A stretch of 64,000 bases of DNA from Guadua angustifolia (GCA_036346375.1 CM070517.1:13185161-13249160), one strand, 5' to 3'. Shown: positions 35,848 through 48,221, numbered from the stretch's first letter. A program made the numbers and translations. The notes: generated from the letters alone by a model not told the origin.

Positions 35848-36780
35848 GTGAAAGAAATACAAGAAAATTTGAGTGAAGTAGAGGATAGCATATGTGACGA
35901 TGATTCTACTAACACAATCCAATCTATTTCGTTAGTTCATTTGCTGTTGTTCCATGCGCTATTCAGGTTACTTTTGAAGAAGGATTTAACAAGCGAAATA
36001 CCAACGTTATCGGTGAAAGTTTTGATATTTCTACTCGAGGAGGAAACTAATGACCATGGTACAGATCTGATTTTACAGCAAGAAAATGATCAAATTGGTG
36101 AGTATATTCCTAATATACATAACTCTTGTGAACTACCACCTTGTGCCACAATTGTAGAACCATATGACGAATTGCATGCTTATAATTTTGCTCATGTGGT
36201 GCTGATTACGCATAAGGAGGTGATAGCTAGAATATCCCCTACCACTGCTTTTGTGCTATATCATGTTGAATGAGCTGTTAGTTTGACTTGTGCTATGGAC
36301 AAGATTTCTGAAATTTCATCTCTTAAATCTTTGTCTAGCACCTATGCCTCTTGTTTTAAATTCAATTTATTTGGTGAGTATGGCATAGATGGCAAGTTTC
36401 TTGTTTACGAAATATGCATAACTTGTGATAAACTTGATGAATTGAAGCTTGCTATTTTGGGCAATTCTAGTTGTAAGCAACAACTTGTTTCATTTGAGGC
36501 TCCATCAAATTTTCCTAATAAGTGTGATACCCATAGTTTGCTGCCACATTGTTCGAATTTTAGTACATTAACTTGTATTACAAATCAACATGTCGTAGTT
36601 GATGCGTGGAAGCCAATTAAAATTGTGTCACCATTATTGGAATGGTTTGATTTTGCTTATTTACAATTTGATAACATGAATGAGCCATACTTGATGCCAG
36701 AACTTGTTGTTTTGCCCACAAAATATGTTATTGAATGCGACTCACAAAACATGAGTATTCTTTATCAAAGGTCGAAATAG
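35848..36780 (+). pseudogene. G6 second reading frame, unknown function, one internal stop
   Basis: One frame of about 310 codons interrupted only by TGA at 36271-36273. There is no ATG at its apparent start, so it may be the 3' part of a gag-fused product. The second half is rich in Cys, Ser, Leu and Asn (CAMDKISEISSLKSLSSTYA, then CFKFNLFGEYGIDGKFLVYE). I recognise no protease, RT, RNase H or integrase motif. It lies where pol would be, between gag and the polypurine tract. That so long a frame persists in an otherwise decayed element may mean recent origin or past constraint. It could also be chance in a compositionally biased interior. Confidence 0.5.
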
Positions 36781-37290
36781 ATATGTGCTTTACTTATATT
36801 TGCAAATCAAGTTGCAAACTAAATCATGCTAATATTGATGTTATATGCTTCACTTATAACCACAAATCGATTATGGAATTGCGAGGAAAGGTGCTTTGCT
36901 TAAATCTGATTTCCTCATGTGTTGTTTTGAAAATAACCCACCGCTAATCCAAAAGAACAATGAAATATGGGATATATACATCTCGCGCGTGTACACGTTC
37001 TTTTTGTTGGTTGCTTCGTTTCAGCTTGTCCAAAACCGAGAACGGTTTTCCTTCAAAGAGGGAGAAAGCATCAAAGAGTGCTAGCATTCATCAAGCCATA
37101 ATATGCTGGAAAGAAGTGTTGAGCTATGTGGATAATTATCAGGTGAATCCTCTAAATGTTTTTTATGTCTTAAAAAAATATAAAGAGGCGGAGCTACCAT
37201 TTTATTTAAATAAATGCAGGACCTATATGAGAATGTTTTGTGCTGAAGATGAGCAAAAAGGTGAGCATGAGTCGAGGACGACTCAAATGC

Positions 37291-37303
37291 AAGAAGGGGA
37301 GGA
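37291..37303 (+). other. G6 polypurine tract
   Basis: AAGAAGGGGAGGA directly precedes the TGATGAGG start of the 3' LTR. Confidence 0.9.
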
Positions 37304-38430
37304 TGATGAGGACATCACTTCCATGGATACAACCACATCTACACATCAATTTGAACCCGCTGCTATTATACAAGGACCGGTTACTCGAGCTCACAAGACG
37401 ACAGTTTAGTTATCAGGTGAATGCGCTCCAAAGCCTTCCCATTAGTGATAATATGAATGGAATGCTATTTAATACTTGTCATGATTTTATTATTCTTAGG
37501 AACCTTGGGGAAGACTTGCAAACCACAAGGGAGTTCGCGTCCGGAGGGAAGAGCAAATTGGAATCAGCTTCGGACTCCTAGAGATGGTCAACTTCAAATG
37601 ACCATAACTTTTGTTCTAGAAGGCTTCTAGAGGTCTATGAGTACAAGAACGAAAGCCCTGGTCGTCCTCTTTCAAATGGATATGAGATCACCTCAAAATT
37701 CCCTTCGAGTCAGCGGGAAAACGCAAAACAATCTAGAACACTTTTTCAGTCCGAGTTCGAGTCCAATTCGAACTCAGAAACAGCACTGAATTTAAAGTGC
37801 CATAACTTTTGATTCCGGAGGAGTCTGGAGGGCCATGAGTACACGTTTGAAAGATCTCGGAGTCTACTTTCCAAAGGATCCAGCCTCACCTCAAAATTCC
37901 TTTAGATGCGTCCGAAAACTGCCTAAAACCACACGTTGCTTTTCCAGTCCGAGTCAAACTCGAGTCAAAGAAGACTTGGTGTTTTGGATTTGAGTTGTAT
38001 TAGATTTCCTTTACTATGGAAGGCCCCCTCCTGCTCCTCTAGTATAAATAACCACCCAAACCCTCATCTAGGACTTGGGTTTTGTTTATTTGATAGTTTA
38101 GCCATTGCTACTATTTTGAGTCTTCCAGACGTGCTCAACAGCCGCCTAAGAAGCTCCTTGTTTCAGAACCCCACCTTATCAATCTTTCATTCATATTCGT
38201 AATTTCAGATTGCTTTACCATTGTTCTTGCTTGTTCTTCGGTTGCATGCAGGAATCGAACCTCGTGTTCAGGTTGATCGTGCTAACGGCAAGATCAATAA
38301 CCCTCTGGAGTTGGTTTAGCGATTGCTAAGGCGCATCGTCGTCGTACGTTGTAGTCGGATCGTCAAAGTCAATTCCTCCAAATCGAAGTTATCACTCTTA
38401 TCGAAAGATCGGGACACCAAAGTCACATCA
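37304..38430 (+). repeat. G6 3' LTR (1127 bp)
   Basis: About 98 percent identical to 32346-33471. It carries the same duplicated U3 repeat (heads near 37600 and 37799) and TATA box (38043-38050), and is followed by the target duplication GAGAG. Confidence 0.96.
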
Positions 38431-38435
38431 GAGAG

Positions 38436-38682
38436 ATTGCCGAATCTCCAATACCTCGGTATAAATTAATTGTGCTCCTTTTCTTTTTTACATTTTTACA
38501 TTTACTTTATTATTTCTCTATTCCTAGATTCTTAGAATTGTGTATGTTGGAATTAGGTTATAAAATTCACAGAGAATCCCTAGGCATGTAGGTTGGTCAT
38601 GTAAAGTTCAAATCTTTAATTAAGCCTTTATCAACAAAAAAACCTCAATTTACCCCCTTTCTTGGGCATCCGATGCTCTTCA
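38436..38682 (+). repeat. Cp1 5' LTR, right piece
   Basis: Continues the LTR after G6 (ATTGCCGAATCTCC...) and ends GATGCTCTTCA just before the Copia primer-binding site. Confidence 0.78.
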
Positions 38683-38684
38683 AT

Positions 38685-38697
38685 TGGTATCAAAGCC
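38685..38697 (+). other. Cp1 primer-binding site
   Basis: TGGTATCAAAGCC, the methionine-tRNA type site common in plant Copia elements. Confidence 0.85.
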
Positions 38698-38734
38698 TCG
38701 TTGCTTGATTATTGCTTTACTACCTTGAGTGAGG

Positions 38735-39101
38735 ATGTCAGAAGATGGTGTGAATGTTGGTATGACACCTCTATTTGATGGTACAAATTATTCTTATTGA
38801 AAGATTTGCATGGAATGTTATCTCGATGCCTTGAGACTAGATGTTTGGCACATGCTTTAGTATGGGTTTGCCACTTCATGTAATCCACTTGCACACATGT
38901 ATGTGGGCATAAAAAAAACTTGCAATTCAATGTCCAAACTAAGAAATTCATCTTTAGCTCTCTTAGTCCCGAGGTCTCCAATTGAATGAGCAATCTCAAC
39001 ACCATTCGTGTGATTTGGACCAGTCTTAATAAGATTTATGAAGGCATGTCTAATGTGTGAGAGGCTAAGGTGTTCATTTTCAAGGACCAATTTGGCTCTT
39101 C
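38735..39101 (+). pseudogene. Cp1 gag, 5' part
   Basis: The ATG at 38735 begins a Copia gag. The motif PLFDGTNYSY (about 38768) is followed by an in-frame stop where the family has Trp (WK), then ICMECYLDALRLDVW. A later piece near 39030-39100 (KIYEGMSNV, EAKVFIFKDQFG) belongs to the UBN2-type Copia gag domain. The sequence between is frameshifted. CACTA element C2 interrupts the gene at 39101; the continuation on the far side begins KMLYHEKAN at about 48225. Non-functional. Confidence 0.85.
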
Positions 39102-39400
39102 CACTACTACAGAACCGGCCTTCACAACCGGTCTATCACAAGCGGTTAGGTGCGCACGGCTTGTGCTCTACGTGCCACAAGCGGTTCGTGGGCAATGGGC
39201 GGTAGGGGGTCTCTAGAAGCGGTTCTTGACACGAACCCCTTCTGGAGTCCCACCTCTAAAAGCGGTTCGTATCTAGAACCGCTTCTAGAGATCTAGAAGC
39301 GGTTCGAGACACGAACTGCTTTTATAGGTGGGGATCCAGAAGCGGTTCGTGTGTAGAACCGCTTGTAGATACCCCCTTCCCGCCCAGCACATTTAAACCC
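39102..39400 (+). repeat. C2 left terminus and subterminal repeats
   Basis: AAGCGGTT, often extended as AGAAGCGGTTCGTG, recurs in both orientations at least seven times after the terminal repeat. These are likely transposase-binding sites. Confidence 0.85.
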
Positions 39401-39952
39401 CATCTTCCTCCCCGAGCTCGCACAGGACAACAGAGTGGTGGGCCGAGAGCAGTTCATGGGGAGGTGCTGCCAAAATTTTCAATTGAGGCTATTAGCTCAA
39501 ATTAATTGTTCCTAAGGTTAGTAACATGTTGTCGACATCCTTCTCACCTAGATATTGATGTTTTTTGTGCATTGGATGTTGAGAAATCATGTTTTGTTCT
39601 TGTGGGAATTAGTGTTTCTGTTGTTGGCTTATTTTTTTGTTCTTAAGGTGATATATTGTTTGGTGTATGAAATGAAATGCAATAAATGTGAAACGATGAA
39701 AAATTACAAAGGTGGGGAAGGGGTAAAAAATAATTTTTATTTAGTAAAATTAAAATGCGGAATGATAGAAAAGATTTGCATGAAAATGTAACAATTAGTT
39801 AGTTTTATTTAAAAAAATGCAGGAGGATTAGAAATAATTAGTTGGCTTTAGTTAAAAGAATACATAATGATTAAAAAAATACAAAACTATTAGACATAGT
39901 TAGCTTTAATTAAATATTGTGATAGATGTTGTTATTATTTTTATTGGTGTAG

Positions 39953-40698
39953 ATGAACCGGCAATGGATGTACAATGCAGACCGTCGGTCAAGAGAGTTC
40001 AGAGATGGCATGAAGGAGTTTCTCGATGCGGCCGTTGCATTCTTGCCTCCGTGAAGCTTCATCGTTGTCTCGTATGTGGATCGCAAGAATGAGAAGGAGC
40101 ACTCGACGATGGATGGTTATGAGGCATGTGATCACGAGAGGTTTCATGGCAAACTATACCTGCTGGACCCACCATGGCGAAACAGAGGCGATTCGACAGG
40201 AAGACGATGAAGAAGACGAAGAAGAGGAAGATAGAGCCAACAGTATACCGGATACCACTCAATACGGGTCCGTGGAAGATACACTCGACGAGTTTGTCGA
40301 TGATGAGCTAGATCAGATGCTCCGTGACGGAGAGGGAGAGTTCACAGAGGAAAGACAATACAAGAAGTTTCAGAGCATGTAGAGGACCACAGAACTGCTT
40401 TGTACCCAAAGCGTGGACGTGGCCACGTAAAATGCGTACTACACTAGAACTCATGCAATGGAAGGCCACAAACGGTGTGTCAGACAAGGCATTCAATGGT
40501 TTGTTATCACTCATAAAGAAGTTGCTTCCGGAAGGTAACACTCTACCCGAATCTACGTATGAAGCGAGGCGAGTCCTCTGCCCTTTAGGATTGCAAGTAC
40601 GGAAGATAAACGCATGTCCTAATGATTGTATCTTGTATCGCAATGAGTATGCCGATTTGGAGGTTTGTCCAGTGTGCGAAGAGGAGAGACCAGGGTAG
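39953..40698 (+). pseudogene. C2 transposase (TNP2-like), N-terminal fragment
   Basis: The ATG at 39953 follows a TAG acceptor-like site and opens MNRQWMYNADRRSREF, the conserved start of the transposase-associated domain. This frame stops near 40052. The next pieces, in other frames, are ITRGFMANYTCWTHHGE (about 40130), an acidic stretch, and from about 40437 TLELMQWKATNGVSDKAF, YEARRVLCPLGLQVRKI and ACPNDCILYRNEY. The fragment ends CPVCEEERPG at 40698. This matches the beginning of CACTA TNP2 transposases. Everything after the CPVC motif, including the catalytic domain, is missing: the sequence passes directly to the protease gene. Non-functional, and the deletion explains the element's small size. 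Confidence 0.88.
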
Positions 40699-40702
40699 AG
40701 TG

Positions 40703-43700
40703 GGCCGATTGGAGGAAGAGCTTAGAGTTGCGAAGGCTTCTATCGATGTCCTGGTCACGCAAAAAATGTCTGAAGCAATAAGCCAGCTTCAGGGAGCACT
40801 ACGTTCGACCAATGTTCAGGCGGCGCCGGAATCCGTGATCAGTCCAACCACGTAAAAGAGCATTCTTGGCGTCGGCTGTGGGTCTTCGTGAGCGCATTTA
40901 CCCGCAGTTCCGTCATCCGTGGGCAGCATCAAGGTTCGCCGCCAAGTCGAAGCTACACATTGATATGCGTAACCTCTCCTACAAGGTGGCTTACGGCATG
41001 GCTTATCTGGTGGAGGTGGGCCAGACGTTCCACTACAACCAGATACCCTCCGGATACTCGAAGGTCACGGTGGAAGAGGTGGTGGGGGGCTTTGAAGATC
41101 TCATGCTCGAGATTGCTGGGGGCGACGACGTGACCAAGCTTGGATAGGCCCTCCATGGCACATTCATCCTCTGGCGCAAAAAGTACATCATATTTCCAGA
41201 TGGTGTGGAGGTTATATCTCCAGCAAGAGAGGCCCTGCAGTTTGAGCCAGCTGCAGGAGCAAGCACGACGCCTCCACATCGACAACCCACGACTCCTCCA
41301 GTGTTGCTTGCACGCAATGCTTCCCCGGTGGTCCAGGCCACGCCTCCTCCACCTCCCGCTCCACAAAGAAGCCCGACTCCGCCGCCACTACCACCGCCTG
41401 AACGTAAGAAGCACCCAACATCTCCAATACCACGCCCAAAGATCTCCCGAGGAAGAAGCTCGATGTCAGAAGGAGGGATCGCGCACTAGCACCTCCTCCC
41501 ACGAAGTCGGCATCCGATAGACAGAGAATGTCAAAGGAACCGCCAAAGAGGCCATATGATCTGACTGCGGAGGAGCTAGCTGCATCCGTAAAGACGGATG
41601 TGGCCAGGCAGCTTGCGCCAAAGAAGCCAGTGCCCAAGGTTAAAATAGATAAAAAAATTGTGAAGCACTTTCAATCATGCGAACAAGAACCACTGTGACG
41701 ACCGACTACAAAAGGACAATAAGAAAGGCTACAGTGAAAAATACACAGGCTCTGTTGGCGGGAAAGAAGAAGAAAGTGGAAGATGAGTAGAGTACTGAAC
41801 AGTTGAGAAAAATGACATTCCTGAAGGAGGCGGGACTCCAATCAATAGACCAGGATCTTCCACTAGCACCAACCAGATGGAAGTATCAGTTGGTGTAACG
41901 ACCCCCATTTTTGCACAGAATGCAAAAATGGAAATCTAATGTGCTTGCAGTACTAGTCCCTGGATCAGTAGCTAGCACGCACATTTCAACGATTGGAATC
42001 ACAACCATACAACATATTAATTAAACGGAAACGAATAAATACAAAGAATTATTACAACTCAGAGAAATAGTAGCAAAGAAGCAAAGCCTTGTAGTGTACC
42101 CATCCAATCCCGCAGGCAACTGACCAGGCATAAACTCCAGATAGAACACGACAAATAACATCCCGCAACCTGCGATGAACAACTTCGGAGCTTCGCTCTC
42201 TAAACCACCTACATAATAATTAGGCAAGGGTGAGTACTTTCGTACTCCGCAAGACTTGAGCAAAACCTACCATACATGCAGGCCATTTCAAAGGAAAGGC
42301 TTCTACAGTTATTTTGCATAAAGCGAATTTCATTTGTAAATCAAGTTATTTGCAAACGGAATTTTTAAGAGCAAGATTGATTGATAATAAATAAGTAAGC
42401 ATAATAACACTCACAGTCCTCCATGACGTGAGCGACGAATCATTCAATTCCTGAAATCCATCAAAGTCAGCCCTTCGACATAAAGCACAATTGCAAAACA
42501 AATGGAACCAACCCTTTTGAAAATAGTAAAGCATCTAACTCGTGCAAGTTCGCCAAGACACCCATGACCGCGGGTACGGCTAATCAATTAGATTTAAACT
42601 TTACAGAGGTGTACAACTGTACCCACAAGACATGACCTTTTCTTTTTGCCACACGCTTCACATCCAAGCGTAAGCGCAGTGGCCAGAATGTTCATGACGA
42701 AAACCTTTACATTACCTAGGTTAACTTTGCACCAGCGACGGGACGTTGAGCCCATACTATGATAGAAGAACTCAGAGCATAGAAATGTTGGAACTTCCCA
42801 AGTATGGCGTACACCGTTGTGTTGGCAAGTGTGACTCCCAACACCTCGGTGTGGGCACCCCGTCGAGCAAACCTTAAAAAGGAGAGCCCGCACTACTTCG
42901 GCCTTCCAAAATGCAAAGTTAAACTAGATAACTTAATCGGTTTAAGGCTGCCCCATCCCAGCACTTGTGGTTTGTACGGATTTTCTTGGATCATACAACA
43001 CGATGTTCGGTCCTTAATCTGACACGGGCAATAATCTCCCCCTACACTACGTGCACTTACTTTTGCACAACCGGCTATTGCCAATAATCGCCCGCATCAA
43101 CACATAGTTTTCTTTTGGGTTTTTAATCAAAGTACCCGCAACCAACAGTTCCATTTCCAATGTTTTCCAGGAAACAATTTTAATCTGATCATTTACATCA
43201 CTGATTCTAAAGCATGACTAAGCATGAATAATATGAACGCATATACCCATGATGACATTAAGTAATGCCTATCCTCAATCTATGGTTATCAAGGTTCACA
43301 TGTTCATAATTATCAACGGAGATTCATGAGACAATAGGTATAACTACCAAATCCACAAGATAGTAATTTACATAAAGTAATCACATGCATAAAACAATTT
43401 GATGCACAAAAGAAATATAAAATACTGGGATCAATATGGTCAAAGGATGCTTGCCTTGCTTAATCATTGCTTACGGTGAAGACAAAGTGGCGATTGACGA
43501 AGATGACGACGATCAACGGAAATAACACAAATAAAAGACTTCAATAAGGGCAAAAAGAAAATTGATAGAAAGACAAATAAAACTCTTCACAAGAAATAGG
43601 GATTGCTCTTTATGAATTCATTAATCTTATTTTATGAATTCAAGATGCTAAAATTGGTTGGATTAATAGAATTAATCATTAGTTACAAGTTCATTGATTT

Positions 43701-46700
43701 ACTATTCATAATATGAGTTCTGCTAATTCTTATTACTTACGGGTTTTGAACTAATAATATTAATATGCAAACCTTAATGGAATAAGATCCTTTTTACAGA
43801 ATATGGTGGTATAAACTTTGCACAGTGTTTCTAAATTAGTTTTACGTATTTTGGTGTTTAGATGAGTTATTATTTTCATCAACGAAAAAGCTTAAGTGGT
43901 AACTTTTGTTTACAATTCACGGAATCGGCCAAAAAAGTAAACATGACGACTAACGATTAAGGGTTTTGGACCAGCTAGGTTTAGATGAAAAGCATGCTGA
44001 AAATGAAATATTTTTCTAGAATCTGGTAGAACAAACTTCGTAGAGTGCTACTAAACTGGTTTAATAGATTTTTGTATTTGGACGAGTTATTTTATCTGTT
44101 GTTGAAATAGTCTAAATGACCCTGTTGGTAATCTTAATTCGGCCACGATTCAAACGTAGCTTCTAACTACACTAAACATGATCTTTGAGTCATTTTTCAG
44201 GTATTAGCAGGTAGCAATCCTAGAATTGTTATAAAGTTGATTTGGCATTATTTTAGCTTTAATTGCAATAGATTATCTGTTTACTTATTGTTACAATTAA
44301 CATTTCCTTTCATTTAAAAGAATGCAAATTAAATCTTATCTTAAATATTTTCACATACACAGATCCTTACTATTTTAAGAACTTATTGCAAATTACATTA
44401 TCATTTTGTGAGCCATTATACTATTATTTTGTTAATAGCCATAATAGGGTTCAATGATGATTAACAAGCAATTATATTAAACTTGGTTCTAAGATTAAAT
44501 ATTTTTGCATGATTAGGTTTATTACAATCCCAGAAGCACATAATCACTTCTTATATGATTTTATAAGTTATATTTTTCCACATGAGCAATATTGTCCAAA
44601 ATAGGGTTAATTTATGATTATGAAGCAAATAATTTAAATTGAGTTGAACATCAGATGATTTCACATATTTGAGGTTATTATGATTCCAGGACACATGTAA
44701 ACTAATTTAATGATTTTAGAATGTATATTTTTCATATACACAATAATATTCATAATAGTGAGTTTACCTCATCTTAAAGTTATATAATAATTTTTGTTAC
44801 TCAAAAATTTAATGATTTTGAATATTTGGATACACCCTGATCCTAGCATCACATTAATATTTATTTCACCATTTCATTTCTTATTATTCACAAGTTCCCA
44901 TTAAAAATCATATTAGCATTATAATCAAAGTTTAATATAAATAATTATTCTGCAGGTCAAGAATTAAATGTTTTTACATATTTATGTTCTTCATGATTTC
45001 AGATGAATATACCACTTTGTTGCATTGAGATTGAATCAAAATTGCAATAGATATTCAAGATTTCATTTTTAACCGATTCGAAATACACTGAGAAATTGAA
45101 ATGCGCTTTACCCAAAAAGGAAACGTCTTTTGGCTCAACTCATCTTCCACCTCGAGCACTGACGTCTTGGCCCCACTGCGGCAATGACGAAAATAGGGCA
45201 TGGCTAGGGCTTCATGGCGGGGTCTTCCGTGATCCTTGGCAAGGCGACAGACGGGAGGAAGAGCTCGGCGAGGAGAACTTCGGGCGGTGTCAATTGCCGA
45301 AGAGATAGCAGCAGGCGCAATGAGCAGTGCAAAGCGGCGGAAATGGCGGAGGTGGAGGAAGCAAACAACGGCGTGAGAGCTCGGAAGAGTTGAAGATTTA
45401 GCATCGTATGCCGAGAGGATTCCATTTCGAGGTTTACAGGAGGAGAAGCTCGGGAGCTCCGCCACTGCGCCGACCTTGGAGAAGAAGGGCTCTCGGCGGC
45501 GGCGACATTTCGCATGAAGAGCTCGCGGAATAGGTGAGGGGTTTCGATCCTGGTGGCCTGGGGATGCTTCGGCCCAGAGGGATTGGAAGGTGGACCACTA
45601 CTTCACCGAGATTTTGCTTCGCGCTCCCGCACCAGAGCTTCGATTCATGGCGGGTTTGGGGGAGGTTTTGGCTGAGAGGGTGAAGACGAAGTGGAGGGGA
45701 AAGCTGGGCATTGCTTTGGTGGTCACTGAGGTGCGATTTGTAGCCAAGAATTGCAGCGTGGGAGTGGGATTCATGGCAATGATCGAGAGTGCCTGGGCTT
45801 CTGAGCTTCGGGAGAGTTCTCAGTGGAGCGAACGGGGTTGCAGGCGATGAGTTCGGCAGCAGGCTCCTGCGTCCATTGTCAGTGACCGGAGTTCCTTCAT
45901 TGTGCCAACGGAACGGAAAATCAACAAATGGCCCACACGTCGGTGACTGATCCTGAATTTCGTTTCGGATTCTGATTTTCCTTTGATACCAATTGAATTC
46001 TATTATTTTTCAAATTTTGTTTTTCAAAAGGATTTGATCTCAGAATGCTTCTATAAAGTTTTCAAGCCAAAATATGGTTCCATTATTTTATGTAAATTCT
46101 GACGATACATGATTTTGATTTAAAAGTTGTCTTTCCATTTTATCTCTTCATTTCTTTATACATAAAATTTCAATTGCTGGCTAAAATGGTTTAATTGAAT
46201 GATCAGGGTTCTCATGGCAATTTTCTAAATTTTTACTTTTTATATTCTTACCTTTTCTCCTTTTCCATTCTTTAATTCTCTTTATTTGATTTTTCATGCA
46301 ATGCAAAACTGCAAAGGAAATCCAATTAAAACCAATAATGTCAAGAAAACTCAGAAACAATAATATTCGAATTTAAATTATTCATTTTCACTTTATTAAA
46401 TTTTTGGGATGTTACAGTTGGGCAAACCGCTAATTGATCCAAAAGATATAAAAGATCTCCCAACCAAGATGCGTCAAATGCATGAATGGTACATGAAAAG
46501 GGCATCTCAAGGACAGCAAATGTTCCTCCTCATTTTCCAAGATGAGCATTTCTTCTGCGGGAACAACACAGAAATATGGCTGGAATTCGAGGACTTGTAC
46601 CATGTGTACCAAGGAGATGTCGTCAACGTGTCTTTCATGTCTTGCTGGTGTCTGTAAGTGTCGATCTACTAAGTTTACCATTTGCTTCCTCTCGCACCAC

Positions 46701-47618
46701 AAAATTGAAAATCTAATTAACTTAGTTATCCCTTCTTATATAGAATGGAGATACAACGATGTAGAAGACTAGGCAAATAGAACGTTGGCTTCATCGACCC
46801 AGAGATTGTCAACGAGAAAGTCTGGTCATACGACAAGCAAAAACCGCTAGTTGAGGCATACCTTTTGCATGCAATGTTGAAATAGTACTACAAACCGTAC
46901 ATACTTCTGCCCTTCAACTTCAAGTACGTGTTCTCACAAACCTCTTGTTCTTGTATTTCTTAAGCCATTGATAGTACGATTAGCTACTTACGCATATGTT
47001 GCAATATACGAATAGGTTTCACTGGATCCTTCTAGTCATCGAGCTTGACAACAGCAGGATTATAGTTCATGACTCAAGAAGGAATCCAGTCCAAAAATAC
47101 CAATGGTTCATTGACGTCCTTAACAGGACATTTGCAAAGTTCAAGAAGAAGCAAAAAGGAGAATTCAAGAAAGAATTCGAAGTCATAATAAGCACTCAGG
47201 TACGTACTACAAAAACTATTATTAATATACATGCACCATATCAGTTCTTTATCTGATATTCTAAAATTTCTCCCCGTGAAGGTTAAACACCAGACGGTTG
47301 AAAACAACTTATGTGGCTACTACGTGTTCCACTATATTCAAAGTTTTATCCATGGCGATGAGCTGGAACATTATGCCGAGGTTCGTATATGCATGTCAAT
47401 TTGTTAGCTACAACTTACATTTTAATTAATTGTATGCGATCGGATATTTATATACTTCCCGCTTAATTAATTGTCAGCCCAACATCGATGAGCACGTTAA
47501 CGTGCTCCCGCCTCACCGGTCGCGACTCCAAGAACAACTCATCGGCTTCATTGTCGATTTAGATTGTATCTCCAAATGGCAAGTTCCACGTAAGGTTTCC
47601 TGCGTTGAACACCACTGA
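40703..47618 (+). pseudogene. C2 Ulp1-type (C48) cysteine protease gene, split by a solo LTR
   Basis: The 5' part (40703-41893) has a coiled segment, then a DUF8039-like domain ending FILWRKKYIIFP (about 41160), a proline-rich linker and a Lys-rich stretch, with stops at 41145 and later plus frameshifts. The 3' part resumes at 46422 with LGKPLIDPKDIKDLPTKM and has canonical splice sites: introns 46654-46743, 46924-47015, 47200-47281 and 47381-47477. The protease triad is visible: His in FHWILLVI (47020-47022), Asp in VHDS (47071-47073), Cys in NNLCGYYV (47312-47314). The gene ends at 47618. Two in-frame TAG codons in the second of these exons inactivate it. Such enzymes resemble SUMO/ubiquitin-like peptidases; their role in transposition is unproven. 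Confidence 0.85.
41894..46416 (-). mobile_element. G7: solo LTR of a Gypsy element (4.5 kb) with TSD GTTGG
   Basis: On the minus strand it runs TGTAACATCCC (46416) to GGGTCGTTACA (41894), flanked by GTTGG at 41889-41893 and 46417-46421. No primer-binding site, polypurine tract or coding interior is present, so it is best read as a solo LTR left by recombination between two LTRs. It shares short landmarks with the G1 LTR but is a different family. A repeat with about 220-bp spacing lies at 43797 and 44018. Frames at 45055-45850 are in a GC-rich block and not credited. Confidence 0.92.
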
Positions 47619-47934
47619 ACTGATGACGACATCCACGTCGACCAAGGACTTAAAGAGTGACGCACACAAGAAATGAGTTTGATAATTATTTTTTTAATCA
47701 TTCAAACTTGTAAACGTCGATTCTTGTGTATGTACTTGTCCATTTTTACACTATTAAGTTCGTTTTTTGTGTAGTGAGCTAGTGGTGAACATGTGTATGA
47801 GTATGCATATGTAATATATATTTAATTGCAAAAAACTCCTCCACTCATATTTAATTTTATGGTCAAAAACGATATACAAAAACACCGTAAGAACATATTC
47901 TATAATACATATAATCGAAAACTCTCCACAAGCG

Positions 47935-48221
47935 CTTGGTGACTCCAACCGCTTCGAGTGTTGCTCTCCTAAGCGGTTGGTAAGACTAACCGCTTCGATA
48001 TCCTTCCACAAGCGGTTTGTAACACGAACCGCCAGGAGTCCCCACGGGCGGCTCCATCGGCCTTCTTGGACACCTTCCCAACCGCTTCGGTGCCACAAAG
48101 ACAACGGTTCGAAGAAACGCTTGATACCCGACGGTATCACACGCAGTTGCTTAGAAGCGGTTATAAAACCGCTTCTAAAGGGGGTTACAACCCGCTTGTG
48201 GTAGCCGGTTCTGTAGTAGTG
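47935..48221 (+). repeat. C2 right subterminal repeats and terminus
   Basis: AACCGCTTC/AAGCGGTT motifs in both orientations (at least eight), ending GCCGGTTCTGTAGTAGTG. They match the left end. Confidence 0.87.

Larger units (their letters stand above)
32346..38430 (+). mobile_element. G6: complete non-autonomous Gypsy element with TSD GAGAG
   Basis: Paired LTRs 32346-33471 and 37304-38430, each TGATGAG...CACATCA. The flanking 5-bp duplication GAGAG is at 32341-32345 and 38431-38435. Primer-binding site and polypurine tract are in place. By hand alignment the LTRs differ at roughly two dozen positions, about 2 percent and mostly transitions, suggesting insertion within the last one or two million years under usual grass rates. 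The interior has a broken gag and a second frame of unknown function but no pol. It is structurally complete but dependent on another element for enzymes. Confidence 0.96.
39102..48221 (+). mobile_element. C2: CACTA (En/Spm) transposon with TSD TTC
   Basis: Perfect 18-bp terminal inverted repeats (CACTACTACAGAACCGGC at 39102 and its complement ending 48221), flanked by TTC (39099-39101 and 48222-48224). Without the nested solo LTR and its duplication it is about 4.6 kb. That is short for an autonomous element, because most of the transposase is deleted. It inserted into Cp1 gag, whose frame resumes on the far side. Confidence 0.97.

Noticed and set aside
41205..41520. Separate proline-rich gene on either strand
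   Set aside because: It is the linker of the C2 protease gene. The same frame continues from 40866 past one TAG.
45055..45850. Open frames of 136, 103 and 86 residues
   Set aside because: GC-rich part of solo LTR G7. Frames overlap on both strands and have no domain.
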